Shown here one piece after another: positions 37,621-47,937 of a stretch of 64,000 bases of DNA. Position 1 is the stretch's first letter; each line of letters opens with the position of its first letter. This DNA is from Symsagittifera roscoffensis (Eukaryota; Xenacoelomorpha; Acoela; Convolutidae): contig NC_087068.1 of the NCBI RefSeq assembly GCF_963678635.1, positions 17,671,872 through 17,735,871 of the forward strand, written 5' to 3'. The notes under the pieces are model-generated. The model saw only the letters and a list, made by a program, of their open reading frames with translations. It had not been told where the DNA came from and ran no database searches. Made by a program: the position numbers and the translations under genes.

Positions 37621-37712
37621 CCTCCCCTTTTCGGGAACCACCAGGTTTGTCTATTTCTTCTTTTTCCCCTGAGTGAGCCACAGGCCTCCCCTTTTCGGGA
37701 ACCACCAGGTTT
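37621..37712 (+). repeat. 28-bp repeat, two direct copies 64 bp apart (right arms)
   Basis: Copies at 37621-37648 and 37685-37712 are identical and are inverted relative to 36932-36959. The 64-bp spacing and the position just upstream of the ORF1 ATG recall 5' UTR monomers of some LINEs. Confidence 0.9.
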
Positions 37713-37743
37713 AACTGTTTTTCTATCCATAGTACAAGCAAAA

Positions 37744-38640
37744 ATGGGCAAAAACTGCAAAACATGTAAAAGAGGCTTTGCCGGCAACGAGAAAACATAC
37801 ACTTGTGTCGCATGCAACGCTCAAATGCATTTGGAACCAACTTGTGTTGGGTTGTCTCTAGTGGCCATAAATGGAATAAAAGAACTAGGGCCGAATGTCA
37901 TGTTGCTTTGTAATACTTGTGTGCAAAATAATGAACGAGACAACTTTAAAAGATGCAAAACCCTGGCCAACATAGACGAGAAGCTTTCAAACATTGATGT
38001 AACTGAAAGCCTTAAAAGCATGGAAAGAAGACTTACCGATTTAGTAGATCAAAAAATTGGAAATGCAATGAAAACGACATGCGATAAAGTGGAAAAAACT
38101 TATAGTGCCGTTGTAGCTGCTGAAACCACCACCCGGATAAATCAAGCTCAAACCACTCAACATGCTGCCAGATCTAACTCTGATCACAACATAAATCAAA
38201 GTTTTAGGATACAAGGGGTCAAAGAGGACCCTGAGAAAACAAAAGGAGAAAACCTTGTCCCAACAAATGACGAAGTAAACGAAATACTAGACATAATTGG
38301 AGTGAAGCCGAAAATAATAGAACTAAAACGACTGGGAAAATTTGATCGTAATCGAATGAAGCCAAGAACACTGCTGGTAACTGTACCTAGCGAACATGAA
38401 GCACGACTAGTACTAGCAAAAAGCCGAGAAAAGCGAGAACAATTGGTCGGAAAAGAGGTCTACCTGCTACCAGCATTGACCAAAGAGAGTGCAATTAAAG
38501 AGAACGAAATCCTTAAGAAACGAAGACAACTACTAGATGAAGGCGTTCCTCGCGAAAAGCTGAAAATAAGGAATCTAGAATTGTTCAATGATGGTGTGAA
38601 AGTAACTATTGACACTGAAGTTCAGGAACCCCAGCATTGA
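37744..38640 (+). CDS. LINE ORF1: PHD-like finger, coiled coil, nucleic-acid binding C-half
   Basis: 298 codons from ATG 37744. The N-terminus has a PHD/RING-like cysteine pattern (CKTC near residue 4, CVAC, H, C, then CNTC). It is followed by a heptad-rich segment with SMERRLTDLVDQKIGNAM, and a basic C-half containing SFRIQGVKEDPEK and RPRTLLVTVPS-like RRM-type strands common in CR1/L2/Jockey ORF1 proteins. It is expected to coat LINE RNA in a ribonucleoprotein. The stop is TGA at 38638-38640, directly followed in the same frame by the endonuclease domain of ORF2. Confidence 0.8.
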   Translation: MGKNCKTCKRGFAGNEKTYTCVACNAQMHLEPTCVGLSLVAINGIKELGPNVMLLCNTCVQNNERDNFKRCKTLANIDEKLSNIDVTESLKSMERRLTDLVDQKIGNAMKTTCDKVEKTYSAVVAAETTTRINQAQTTQHAARSNSDHNINQSFRIQGVKEDPEKTKGENLVPTNDEVNEILDIIGVKPKIIELKRLGKFDRNRMKPRTLLVTVPSEHEARLVLAKSREKREQLVGKEVYLLPALTKESAIKENEILKKRRQLLDEGVPREKLKIRNLELFNDGVKVTIDTEVQEPQH

Positions 38641-38644
38641 CTAG
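38638..38644 (+). promoter_or_regulatory. Predicted stop-codon readthrough site TGA-CTAG
   Basis: The ORF1 stop is TGA followed by CTAG, the best known leaky context in animals (UGA CUAG). The frame is open on both sides. The APE domain begins about eight codons later and the first in-frame ATG is 109 codons downstream, at 38968, after two catalytic motifs. Readthrough is inferred, not shown. Confidence 0.65.
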
Positions 38645-41474
38645 GATTCCTCAACATTCTGCAACTAAATACTAGAATCCTAATCAACATAGAGAGAAGA
38701 ACTAAGCTAGCAAATGCAATTGCAGTTGGAAATTTTAATGTCATATGCTTAAGCGAAATTTGGCTTAACGAGAATATTCAATCATCAGAGCTTTTTCTAA
38801 GTGAATATAACATCTATAGATCTGATAGAGCTATTGTGAGTGGTAAAAACTGTCACGGAGGCAGCCTAATAGCTGTCAAGAATAGTCTAATTACCGAGGA
38901 CTTATCCACCAAACATGACATTCCTGATTCATGTGTGCTATGTAGTATAAAACTTCATCAAACTGAAATGATAATTGGCTCATTCTACAATCCGCCAAAA
39001 AACAGTAATTACAGATACAAAGTGCATGAATTTGATCAACTGATCAAAGCCATTCCTAAAAACAAACCGCTTCTCTTATGTGGGGATTTAAATTTCCCAG
39101 AAACAAACTGGAACACCCTCACCAGTACCGACGAGGAAGAAAACCAAATACTGCAAATTTTTGAAAATGGACTCTTTAGGCAGGCGATAGATTTCCCAAC
39201 ATGTGTGAAGAACATACTAGACGTAGCCTTTTATCGGAATTGCTATACAAGTGCCGAACAAGATTTTAACGTTTCCAAGATTTATGACTGCTCAGATCAC
39301 AATGCCATAATGTTGTCTATTGAATGCACGGTATCAGAGCCGAAACCATACTTGGAAAATTTTAGAAGTTTTGGAAATGCCGATTTTGAAGGAATAAACA
39401 ATTTTATAAACGAGAACCCATTTGAACCAGTATGCCACACAAACATTAACAAAATGCATGAGGAGTACACCCAATATTTGGATGAAACCATTAAGAGTTT
39501 TGTGCCTCTCAGAACAAGACATAGGAAATCACTTCCACCTTGGATAACAAGTAGCACTTCAAATTTGATCAAAAAGTTACAAACAAAACGGCAATCATGT
39601 ATACTCAAACCGACCAACTACAGAAGACAACAAGTTAAACTGTTTGAAAATTTAGTAACTGAATCATCGGAATTGGACAGGAAAAACTACCAAGAGGAAT
39701 TGTTTAGAACACGGAACACTAATGTAATTTTTAAACACCTAAAGAACTTGAATAAACATACAAGTCTTCCTAAGTTAATCATAAAAGATGAAGTTGAAAG
39801 CACAAATCCAAACGAACAAGTCAACATGCTAAACGACTTCTTTCATTCAGTTTTTAATCCTAAAGAAAGTTTTAGTATTAGAGATATTCAATTTGAAAAT
39901 CCCTTGTTAACGAATTTTGATATATCGAAAACAGTAAGTGAGATTTTATCAACTCTGGACGTAACAAAGTCACGCGGCCCAAATGGGTTGCCACCTAGCT
40001 TTTTTCAGAAAACGAACCGCAATATATGCAAACCGATGAACAAACTTTTGAGAAACGTAAAACGCCTACGAAAAATACCTGATTCATGGAAAACAGCTGC
40101 AGTTACTCCTGTTCACAAAAAAGGTGACCGAAAAATGGTGAACAACTATCGACCAGTATCGCTATTAAATATTGACAGCAAAGTCCTTGAAAAATGTATA
40201 TACAAAGACCTGTACCCTTACTTTGCCTGGTATTTGACGAAACATCAACACGGTTTTACTAAAGGTAGATCAGTTTTGACAAACATGCTCTCTTTCCTGA
40301 AAGAAATATATGAAGCGCTTGACAATGACTCAAACGCAGAAATTGTAGCATTCTACACTGACTTTGCAAAAGCCTTTGATAAAGTTCCGCATTTTGATCT
40401 ACTTACGAAAGTTGCACTTATAGGAATAGGAGGCTGCATGTTAGAGGTACTCTATGACTATTTGAAAAACAGGAAACAGTTTGTACGAGTAGACAATATC
40501 AGCTCAAAAGTTTTAGAAGTCACTAGTGGTGTTCCCCAAGGATCACTTTTAGGACCACTGCTCTTTTGCATTTTTATTAACGACCTACCTGAAGTACTCA
40601 AATTCTCTGAACCATATATTTTTGCGGATGATCTTAAACTACTTTCCATCAAAAAAACATCAATTGAAATTCAAGAAGATCTGGACAAAATTCAGCAGTG
40701 GGTAACTGAAAACAAAATGGAATTAGCACTAGATAAATGTGCAAAAGTAAGTTTTAGGGGCGGAGACGCTAACTCTATGCTTTTTGGTGTAGTGCTTGGA
40801 ACATCGATGGTTGTGAAAGATCTGGGAATTTTTGTGTCGGGCGATTTAAGTTGGAAGGTACACATTGAAACAAGATTAAAGAAGGCAAACCAAGTACTGT
40901 ACCTCCTGAGAAGAAACCTATCAGCAAAGATAAATACGTTTGTAAAGTTAGGCCTATATAAGTCACTAATACTCCCAGTGTTATTATACGGACTCTCATG
41001 TACACATATATCGAGAGGGATCAATTGCAGTTGGAGCGATTTCAAAAGAAAGTAATCCGTTGGATCACTGGAAATAAAACGGGAGTGTACATCAACGAAC
41101 TACGCTTGCTAAACATTTTACCCCTGCCCATGTTCATCCAGCTAAATAACATCTTACTTCTTGCCAGTCTTGATTCTAATGAACGAAATGAAATAGTGTT
41201 AATCAGGCGAACCACACGGGCTAGAAATACAGAAATTTTTGAGATGCGAAAAGTGAGAACGGAAAAAGCGAGAAACGAATTTGTTTTCAGAACCAGTAGG
41301 ATTGTAAATCGATTAGAACCATATATTCATTTTGATAAACGAATCGGCCTCAAGACGAGAATTTTAAACACGATGTGGAAATTTGTAAACGAGAGATTTT
41401 CAGAAATGACAACGTGCACGTGGCAATTATTCTGTGATTGTATCACGGGCAGAAACAAGTGGACATTGTTTTAG
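38641..41474 (+). CDS. LINE ORF2: APE endonuclease and reverse transcriptase (one frameshift)
   Basis: Endonuclease motifs in order: LQLNTRIL (Asn), ICLSEIWL (Glu), GSFYNPP, LLLCGDLNFPETNW (D-x-N) and DCSDHNAIM (S-D-H). The RT core follows with HKKGDRKMVNNYRPVSLLN, FYTDFAKAFDKVPH, SGVPQGSLLGPLLF and the catalytic IFADDLK. The C-terminal part includes LILPVLLYGLS and ERFQKKVIRWITG. The frame shifts by one base close to 41018, so the first frame closes at 41053-41055 and the rest runs to 41474. This is a small deletion or a sequencing error. There is no ATG at the 5' end, and expression probably depends on readthrough of the ORF1 TGA. The architecture fits the CR1/Jockey group. Confidence 0.88.
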
Positions 41475-41520
41475 AGAAGACGCCGGGACCAAGAATCCCA
41501 ACAGCAGTGCTGTGAATCCC

Positions 41521-41521
41521 C

Positions 41522-41565
<44 letters not shown>

Positions 41566-41566
41566 C
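41521..41566 (+). repeat. (CAA)n run at the LINE 3' end
   Basis: About fifteen CAA units end the LINE just before the LTR-like repeat. Short 3' microsatellites of this sort are typical of CR1/RTE/I-type elements that lack a poly(A) tail. Confidence 0.85.
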
Positions 41567-41576
41567 TACCAAAAAA

Positions 41577-42493
41577 TGTAACATTCGCCCGGAAGATACA
41601 TATCGACGGAAAATAAAACTAAGTCCTAAGACGACTGGCTAACGTCTAAACAGAGCTTTATATGCTTTTCACCGTCTCTACCAAGCCAGTACTTTCGGTG
41701 GTCTTTTCCAACATCGGGTCGACAAAACGTTACTGCTTTCGGCTTCGGTCAAAACACTCAAATTAACTTAATTACATGCACAAATAGTGAGCTCATGGCT
41801 GGGTCTCAGTATCCCCAGACCACGAGGTCACTCCTAAAAACAGGGTTACTACTATTTACTATATTACTATTGTTTTTGTTCAGTAGATAAAAATCATCAT
41901 CTCCATCGAAGATGGATCAACCCTTTCCCCCAACTCCTAGCTTCTCATCCTTATCAAAATGAATCCAGTTGTTAATTAAATTTAATTCAGGACATGACAA
42001 GAAGCTAAAAGTTTATATAAAAGAATAAAAGTTTCAGTTCCGAAACCCTTCCGGATTCTTGAATCCACTGAATCAAGCTCGTTAATCTTGACTTCTTCGT
42101 AATCCGGAAGGCTATCTTCCACCCTTCACCGTTGTCTGCAACGGCCTTGCAACTATTGTAGCGACAAAATAGTTGCAACTCGGAACGTCCTTCTGTTTTT
42201 CTCTGTTGTTTTTCTATCACAATCTTCGTTGTTTTCGTCAGTGCGACTATCGTTTTTCTGTTGCTTTTTAGCTTTTCTGCCAAAATGGCCGTTTCTGACA
42301 TTTCTCAGAAATGTTACGTAATCACTTCGAAAATTTAAAAATTAGCAATTTCCGAATCCCTCAACCTTCACGTTTTGTTCAATCGTTCAAATAACGTTCT
42401 TAATCCTTAAAAATAACCAATCCGGAAGGCTCGCTGCCAAAAATTCGAATTCTGCAGAGATTGCATTTTTGCACATTCTGGTCGAATGTCACA
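41577..42493 (+). repeat. LTR-like repeat L1
   Basis: Starts TGTAACATTCGCCCGG and ends GAATGTCACA, 917 bp. It is about 90 percent similar by eye to 50456-51369 in its first 400 bp, less so later. A conserved GTTTATATAA lies at 42011 (50891 in the other copy), which could act as a TATA box on either strand. It has no coding capacity. The start is homologous to the TGTAACAG family at 32217, 36766 and 43335. Confidence 0.6.
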
Positions 42494-43334
42494 AAATCGC
42501 CCCACTCTAGATAATAGAAACGTCCCCATACTTAGGTCTCGAGATACCCAAAATACACGAACGCCGTTAAAACCAGGGTCGGAACAATCCGTTAAGTTAC
42601 TTTTTAACAGACAGTGGAACTTTGATCCATTTCAGATGGATCAACCTAAAACTCGCCTTACCTCAACATAACAATCGTAAAACACACTCGGGAAAATTAA
42701 ATTAGGTACTTACATAGCAGCACACTCGAGAACTAGAGGTAACTAAATTAGTAAGCAACTTGAGAATGATCGGGGTATTAAGTTTGATTCAATAAGTTCT
42801 AATCGAATAAGTTTTATCTCAAGAATGGAGTTTTGGTTCTGGACCATTGGGACACTTCGGTTATCCACCTCTCCACCGAAGGCTCACTCTGGTTCAGCTA
42901 GATTCCGATCTTCTTCTGTAATCACTGTCTCCTATATCAAAGTAGGACCGCTCTACTCTCGTGGTTTTTATTATTGTCTTGGAAATTGCGAATAGCAATT
43001 TCCCGCTGTTTTTCTGTCATTTTCCCGCTATTGTCAATTCGCTCAATCTCTTTTTTTATTTTAAGTTTTCAGTTGTTGCGAGAAATAAAACTTCATTCCA
43101 AAACCACGTATTTTCTTGTTCCTTAAGGTCAAACTTCCAGATATGACCGACTGGCACATACTCCCCGGACTCAAGATCGATGTCCTCATCGCGTGCTGCC
43201 GTTTGTCAGTGAATCCCCAGGAACCCGAGTGTTACTCAAGATACAGTGCCAGTGATCATTTACAGAAGTTTGCAGCAGACTTAAGTTTATCTACACCCCA
43301 AAATTCACAACCATGTAAAAATTTCAAACTATTG
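42494..43334 (+). repeat. LTR-like repeat U2 (5' truncated)
   Basis: Joins directly to the end of L1 and matches 43520-44395 over its length (CACTCTAGA...GTCCCCATA... to AATTTCAAACTAT). It ends where the next TGTAACAG copy begins. Confidence 0.65.
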
Positions 43335-44504
43335 TGTAACAGTCGCCTACATCGGTCACATATGAGGCTTAAGAAAAATAGGCCCTATAACCATTGGCTC
43401 AAGAGTCAGGGACACTGTCTCTTGCATTTTTTTTACCTCAAAACGGTTGGAGCCAATTCGGTTCGCTTGCGACATGAGACTAGAACCCGTTACAGCTTAA
43501 AGTCCACTACCAAAATATCCCCCCACTCTAGAAAAATAATAACGTCCCCATATTTAGGTCTCGAGATACCCAAAATACACGAATACCGTTAAAAACAGGG
43601 TCGGAACAATCCGTTAAGTTACTTTTTATTAGACAGTGGAACTTTGATCCATTTCAGATGGATCAACCTAAAACTCGCCTTATCTCAACATAACGATCAT
43701 AAAACACACTCGGGAAAATTAAATTAGGTACTTACATAGCAGCACAATCGAGAACTAGAGGTAACTAAATTCGTAAGCAACTTGAGAATGATCGGGGAAT
43801 TAAGTTTAATTCAATAAGTTCTAATCAAACAAGTTTTATCTCAAGAATGGAGTTTTGGTTCTGGACCATTGGGAAACTTCGGTTGTCCACTTTTCCACCG
43901 AAGGCTCACGCTGGTTCAGCTAGATTCTGTTCTTCTCTTGTAATCACTGTCTCCTATATCAAGATAGGACAGCTCTACTCTCGTGGTTTTTATTGTTATC
44001 TTGGAAATTGCGAATAGCAATTTCCCGCTGTTTTTCTGTCATTTTTCCGAAATTGTCAATTCGGTCGTTCTGATCTTTTATTTTCTGTTTTCAGTTGTCG
44101 CGAGAAAACTGAGCATGACAGGCTCCATTCGACTTTTTGAAAAAATAAAATTTCATTCCAAAACCACGAATTTTCGTGTTCCTCAAGGTCAAACTTCCAG
44201 ATATGACCGACTGGCACATACTTCCCGGACTCAAGATCGATGTCCTCATCTTGTGCTGCCGTCTGTCAGTGAATCCCCAGGAACCCGAGTGTTACTCAAG
44301 ATACAGTGCCAGTTGTCATTTACAGAAGTTTGCAGCGGACTTAAGTTTATCTACACCCCAAAATTCACAATCATGTAAAGTTTTCAAACTATCGCTAAAC
44401 AGCAATCAAAATATGCACACACCTGCACCTGTGAGTTTTCGCTTTTTAAGCTAGTAATTTAAAATTTCTTTTGTCCTATTCAATCAGGAAACTGTCATGC
44501 AGCA
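43335..44504 (+). repeat. LTR-like repeat U3, most complete copy
   Basis: TGTAACAGTCGCC at the start and CATGCAGCA at the end, about 1.17 kb, TG...CA bounded. Blocks such as GGTCTCGAGATACCC, AACAGGGTCGGAA and GATGGATCAACC align with L1/L2 at corresponding positions, so the U and L repeats are two branches of one LTR superfamily. Confidence 0.6.
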
Positions 44505-44656
44505 TTTTGATTTATATAATAGATATAACATATTAATAACAATATCTCATTTGCTAAAATTTCTTTTTGGTGAACCCAGATCTCATCCGAGTTCACCCTC
44601 AAGCCCCCTTCCCACTCAAGACTCAAGACTCTAGAAATTCCCTTTGAGCCACCGGC
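44505..44656. other. Spacer between U3 and block B
   Basis: Non-coding. On the minus strand it contains a purine run GGGAAGGGGG near 44612 that could be a remnant polypurine tract, but it is not next to the LTR-like end. Confidence 0.4.
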
Positions 44657-46560
44657 TCACCTCGCGTTCTTCGCCTTCGAGGTACCAGATCCAGATGTAT
44701 TCGACACCGTGATTTGTTTCAACAGTGCTTCTTCATCATCGGAGCTAATCACGATCTCCTCCCAAGCCTTCAGCTGTTCATAGGATCGCATCCACTCCCT
44801 TTGCTCCTGCAATCTCTTCGCTTGATTTGGTAATCTCTTCAGTCTCGACGCTCAGTTCAAACAGAAAGAATTGTGAAGACTCAGGCTCACATTCTTCGCC
44901 AAGTCTTCCTCTAGTATCGACTCCCTCGCCTTGGTGTTGTTTCTAGACACTCTACCAACTCTTTTCCACCCCGTCGTGATCGCATTTCGGTGGATCAGCA
45001 GAGGTCTCTTGAAGGCTTCCGGTCCTATCTCGGCCTGGAACTGTCGATATTCTTTTTGATGTTTCCTCATATGATCCTTCGTTGCCATATATAACCAGGA
45101 TGTTAACATCGCTCGAAACCAGGGAAAAAACCTCATGCGGCTCCATACGTGTCTGACTTCCATTGGTATGGCGAATACCTTGCATGCAGTCTCAAACAAC
45201 TCGCGCCTCCTGCTGTAATCTGTAGCGTATATCGATTCCGCCGTTGGTGTCTTCGACTCCCTATACTTCGTTACATTTTCTTCGATCCATCGTAGAGCCA
45301 GCTTCGTGCTCACCACCAAGATGGTCACCTTCTGCTGATGATCGGGCAGTCCTAACGACCTGATCTTTTCCACATCCCAGATCAGGCAGAGATTCGCGTG
45401 ATCCGGGTACCACGCCGTTTGTGCCAGACAGTGGCATGGGCATTCCCCATGTGTGATTTCAATACTCCTAAGGTTGCGCTCTCCCGAGGCTTCCAGGAGA
45501 GGTTCGAGCTCCATCATCTTCTCGTGTATCGTATCGTTTTCCTCCACATTTGGAGCACCACCCACCGGTTTTCCGATCACGTTTTGCCTCTCGTGGTCAC
45601 TCGTGTTCTCACTTTCCAAACCCAAGAGCTCTTCCCCCCAGATTTCACTCAAGTCATCCCTCTGCTCTCTCGGCACTGTTCCTCGGATTTTTCTCAACAA
45701 CCTGTGTGAGTGATGCGACATCCGAGCCAACCTTACGCACTTGGACACCGAGAAGGCTTTGTCTATCAATATCCTCTGGCTGGACACCTCCACCATCGCC
45801 ATGTGCAGTGGGTAGTGGCTGCCGCACAGGTTGGCCATCACTGACCCCACTAAGGACTTCGCATTTAGAGGCAGACCATAGGCTTCGCTCATGGGAAATC
45901 CCATTTCCGCTTCAAGTCCAACCTTCCAGCTCTTGATGTGTTTCTGGGTTACTTGCAACACCCCGGGCCATGACTCCACACTCAACGCGGTCACCAATGG
46001 GTGTTCTGACTCTAGCCTCTCCAGTGACTGGAGACTGCACATTCTCAAGAACAATCCCAGAGCTGTTGCTAGGTTCACCGTGGTACTCGCGTAGCATTCA
46101 GCCACGATCTGTATTTCGCTCTTCTCCCTTTCGGTAATGTCTCCAAACCAGGTGACTAGATCTTCTTTCTGGAAGGACTGTATCCTGACGCATGACCGTC
46201 CATCACAGGTGTGCTCGCCATTTCCACACGTCGAATCAAGACAATTGCCCGGCTCCATTATCTTCACCGACCCTAAACTACTCGTCGTTTCACTTGACTC
46301 CTTCACCTGAGGCAGGATCAGTCGGTGCACTATGCCCAACGTTGCTAGATCTTCATCTTCCGTCGGTGCTAGCCTTACTCGCTCCGTGACTTCTTCGAAC
46401 AGGCTCGCGTGGGGATGTGGGCACCAGGAGGGCCTCAGCAATTTTCACACCACTCCCTGGTTCGTGATTAACATGCCATTCCCACTACCCATCTTCAGTT
46501 CAACTCTTTTACTTGAGCGCGGTACGCTTATCACTTCTGGTATCTTCTCGAGAATCAAGA
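44657..46560 (-). pseudogene. Element protein d (Cys/His-rich), block B copy
   Basis: Unknown family. Main open frame 46441-44852 (529 codons). Homology to A1 extends both ways. Upstream, SKRVELKMG precedes a TGA at 46444-46446 that stands where A1 has Trp. Downstream, the frame continues after TGA 44852-44854 to TGA 44657-44659 through an acidic tail (AWEEIVISSDDEEALLKQ). Shared motifs with A1: PSWCP near the start, a C-x4-C-x4-H-x-C-x4-C pattern (CLDSTCGNGEHTCDGRSC), then CPCHCLAQTAWYP followed by NLCLIWD, and WSRMRFFPWFRAMLTSWLY. The Cys/His pattern suggests metal binding. It overlaps the end of protein c by a few codons in a different frame. It could be structural or regulatory, and no enzyme motif is seen. 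Confidence 0.6.
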
Positions 46561-47169
46561 CCCAGCTAGGTCTCTCTCTCTCTCCACAGTGTCTACTTCC
46601 ACTATCTTCTCTGTCCAGAACTTTAGTAGCTCCGCCACCTCGTAGTTTCTGGGAGCACCTCCGGCTTCCGAGTCCAGGAAAGGGTTGTACGCCATCCCCA
46701 TCACTCCAGACACATACTGGTACTCTCCCTTCTTATTGGGTTTCAAGTACTCTCCTGACGAGGCCAAGTTACGGTGCACGTCGTGTTTCTCCTCGAACTT
46801 CTTGTTGTAGAATCTCCGTATCTCATCTAACTTCCTGTGGCTCTCTAGAGACTGCCTGGAACCATCCTCCTTTTCTATCCCAGTACTCTGGTATACATTC
46901 AAGATGACTGCTGAGACTCTCCTTTCCATTGCTCTGCTCCCAGTTGCTCTTTGCTGGCATGCTAGGATGGTGCTGTCAGTCATCACCGACATTATCCACC
47001 TCAAAAAACAAGTAGCGTCTCTCTTCCTTGCCAGGCTCAAGCCTGAGTTATCCCTAGCCACGTGTTGCATCAATGTCTGATATATTTCTAGACTTTTTCC
47101 ACCCAACTTCAACTTGTCGTGCGAGGTCAGCGTTTCCAACTCTATCCCCACCAGGCTCCACGCGAACAT
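46555..47169 (-). CDS. Element protein c, block B copy
   Basis: 204 codons from an ATG that overlaps the stop of protein b as TGATG (47171-47167). The family is unknown. Conserved with A1: LMFAWSLVGI near the start, a KRDATCFLRW segment, and a block YVSGVMGMAYNPFL that is almost identical in A1 (YVSGVVGMAYNPFL), followed by ELLKFWTEKI. Homology to A1 begins about 20 codons upstream of this ATG in the same frame, so the original start was probably further up and has been lost by a small indel. Mostly helical, soluble in appearance. Confidence 0.6.
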   Translation of the reverse strand: MFAWSLVGIELETLTSHDKLKLGGKSLEIYQTLMQHVARDNSGLSLARKRDATCFLRWIMSVMTDSTILACQQRATGSRAMERRVSAVILNVYQSTGIEKEDGSRQSLESHRKLDEIRRFYNKKFEEKHDVHRNLASSGEYLKPNKKGEYQYVSGVMGMAYNPFLDSEAGGAPRNYEVAELLKFWTEKIVEVDTVERERDLAGS

Positions 47170-47855
47170 CAATTGTCCTGCTGTTCTAAAAAGGGATTTG
47201 CCATCAATGGCGACGCCGATGAGGATGTCCTCATCGCTTCTTCAAAATAATCCCTCAACAAGTTCTTCCAAGTTCTCCTCAGATGGCTCCCCAATTCCAA
47301 TTTGTTAATATCAGCCTTCTGCTGGGTAGCCCAGTTGCGTCGTTTGCGTGACACACCACTGTCGAGTTTTTTTAGGCAGTCTTCCAATTCCTTCAATGTT
47401 TCCAGGGCCACCCACCACGGTCGGGAGGTGTTCCTCGTTTTATTCTTCTCGAGAGGATCGCTAGTCACTTGCTTCCCAGTGGCCTGATGTTCATTTGAGA
47501 CCCATTCTTTGCCGACGTCCACTTCCCATGTCTGCCCGCTCGTCGAACTTCGTTTCATCTTTGTCCTCTGAGGCTTGAAGTCTTCTTCCGTCGTCGATTT
47601 GGTGGGAACCTCCATCTCTCTTTCTACCTCGAGCAGTTTCCTCGGTTCGTAGATACTCTTGTAGGCTGCTGTCTTCCATCGTGCCAGAACCATGGGGGCC
47701 GTCTCTCTCAAGTTTTTCTCCGAGACTGCATCCGCCGAAGGACTACCCCACCCTTCTACCTCTCTCTTTCTCTTGCGAGACTTCACGTCTTTCCTTGGGG
47801 GCGTTGCCGTTATCATCACTGATTCGACCTCTCTGTCTCCATCCAACCCTTCCAA
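47169..47855 (-). CDS. Element protein b (basic, low complexity), block B copy
   Basis: 228 codons, rich in Lys/Arg/Ser/Thr/Glu, with a nuclear-localisation-like KSRKRKREVEGW near residue 30 and Trp-containing linkers (RPWWVALETLKEL). The start lies 82 bp after the stop of the large protein. It occupies the place of a longer but equally low-complexity region in A1 (59927-58322). No known domain. Its last codons overlap the upstream extension of protein c. Confidence 0.5.
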   Translation of the reverse strand: MEGLDGDREVESVMITATPPRKDVKSRKRKREVEGWGSPSADAVSEKNLRETAPMVLARWKTAAYKSIYEPRKLLEVEREMEVPTKSTTEEDFKPQRTKMKRSSTSGQTWEVDVGKEWVSNEHQATGKQVTSDPLEKNKTRNTSRPWWVALETLKELEDCLKKLDSGVSRKRRNWATQQKADINKLELGSHLRRTWKNLLRDYFEEAMRTSSSASPLMANPFLEQQDN

Positions 47856-47937
47856 CTCTTGCTTCCCCCCTGCTCGAGCCTTAAGGATTAGTACTTTTAA
47901 TTATATTACTAGTTTCAACCTTATCCCCCCTTACACT

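Larger units (their letters stand above)
36931..41576 (+). mobile_element. CR1/Jockey-type LINE with three reading frames
   Basis: The order is SGNH esterase ORF, PHD/coiled-coil ORF1, APE endonuclease-RT ORF2, then a (CAA)n tail. Esterase and PHD modules are known from CR1-type ORF1 proteins. Here they occupy separate frames. The left boundary is uncertain: a 28-bp inverted repeat arm sits at 36932. The right end abuts an LTR-like repeat at 41577. Confidence 0.75.

Noticed and set aside
38638-38640. TGA as a selenocysteine codon
   Set aside because: No selenoprotein family, no conserved Cys partner and no visible SECIS element; the CTAG context fits readthrough better.
42486-44454. Short plus-strand frames repeated in U2, U3 and U1 (TDWHILPGLKIDVL)
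   Set aside because: They are conserved only because the repeat DNA is conserved. Frames differ in length and carry no domain.
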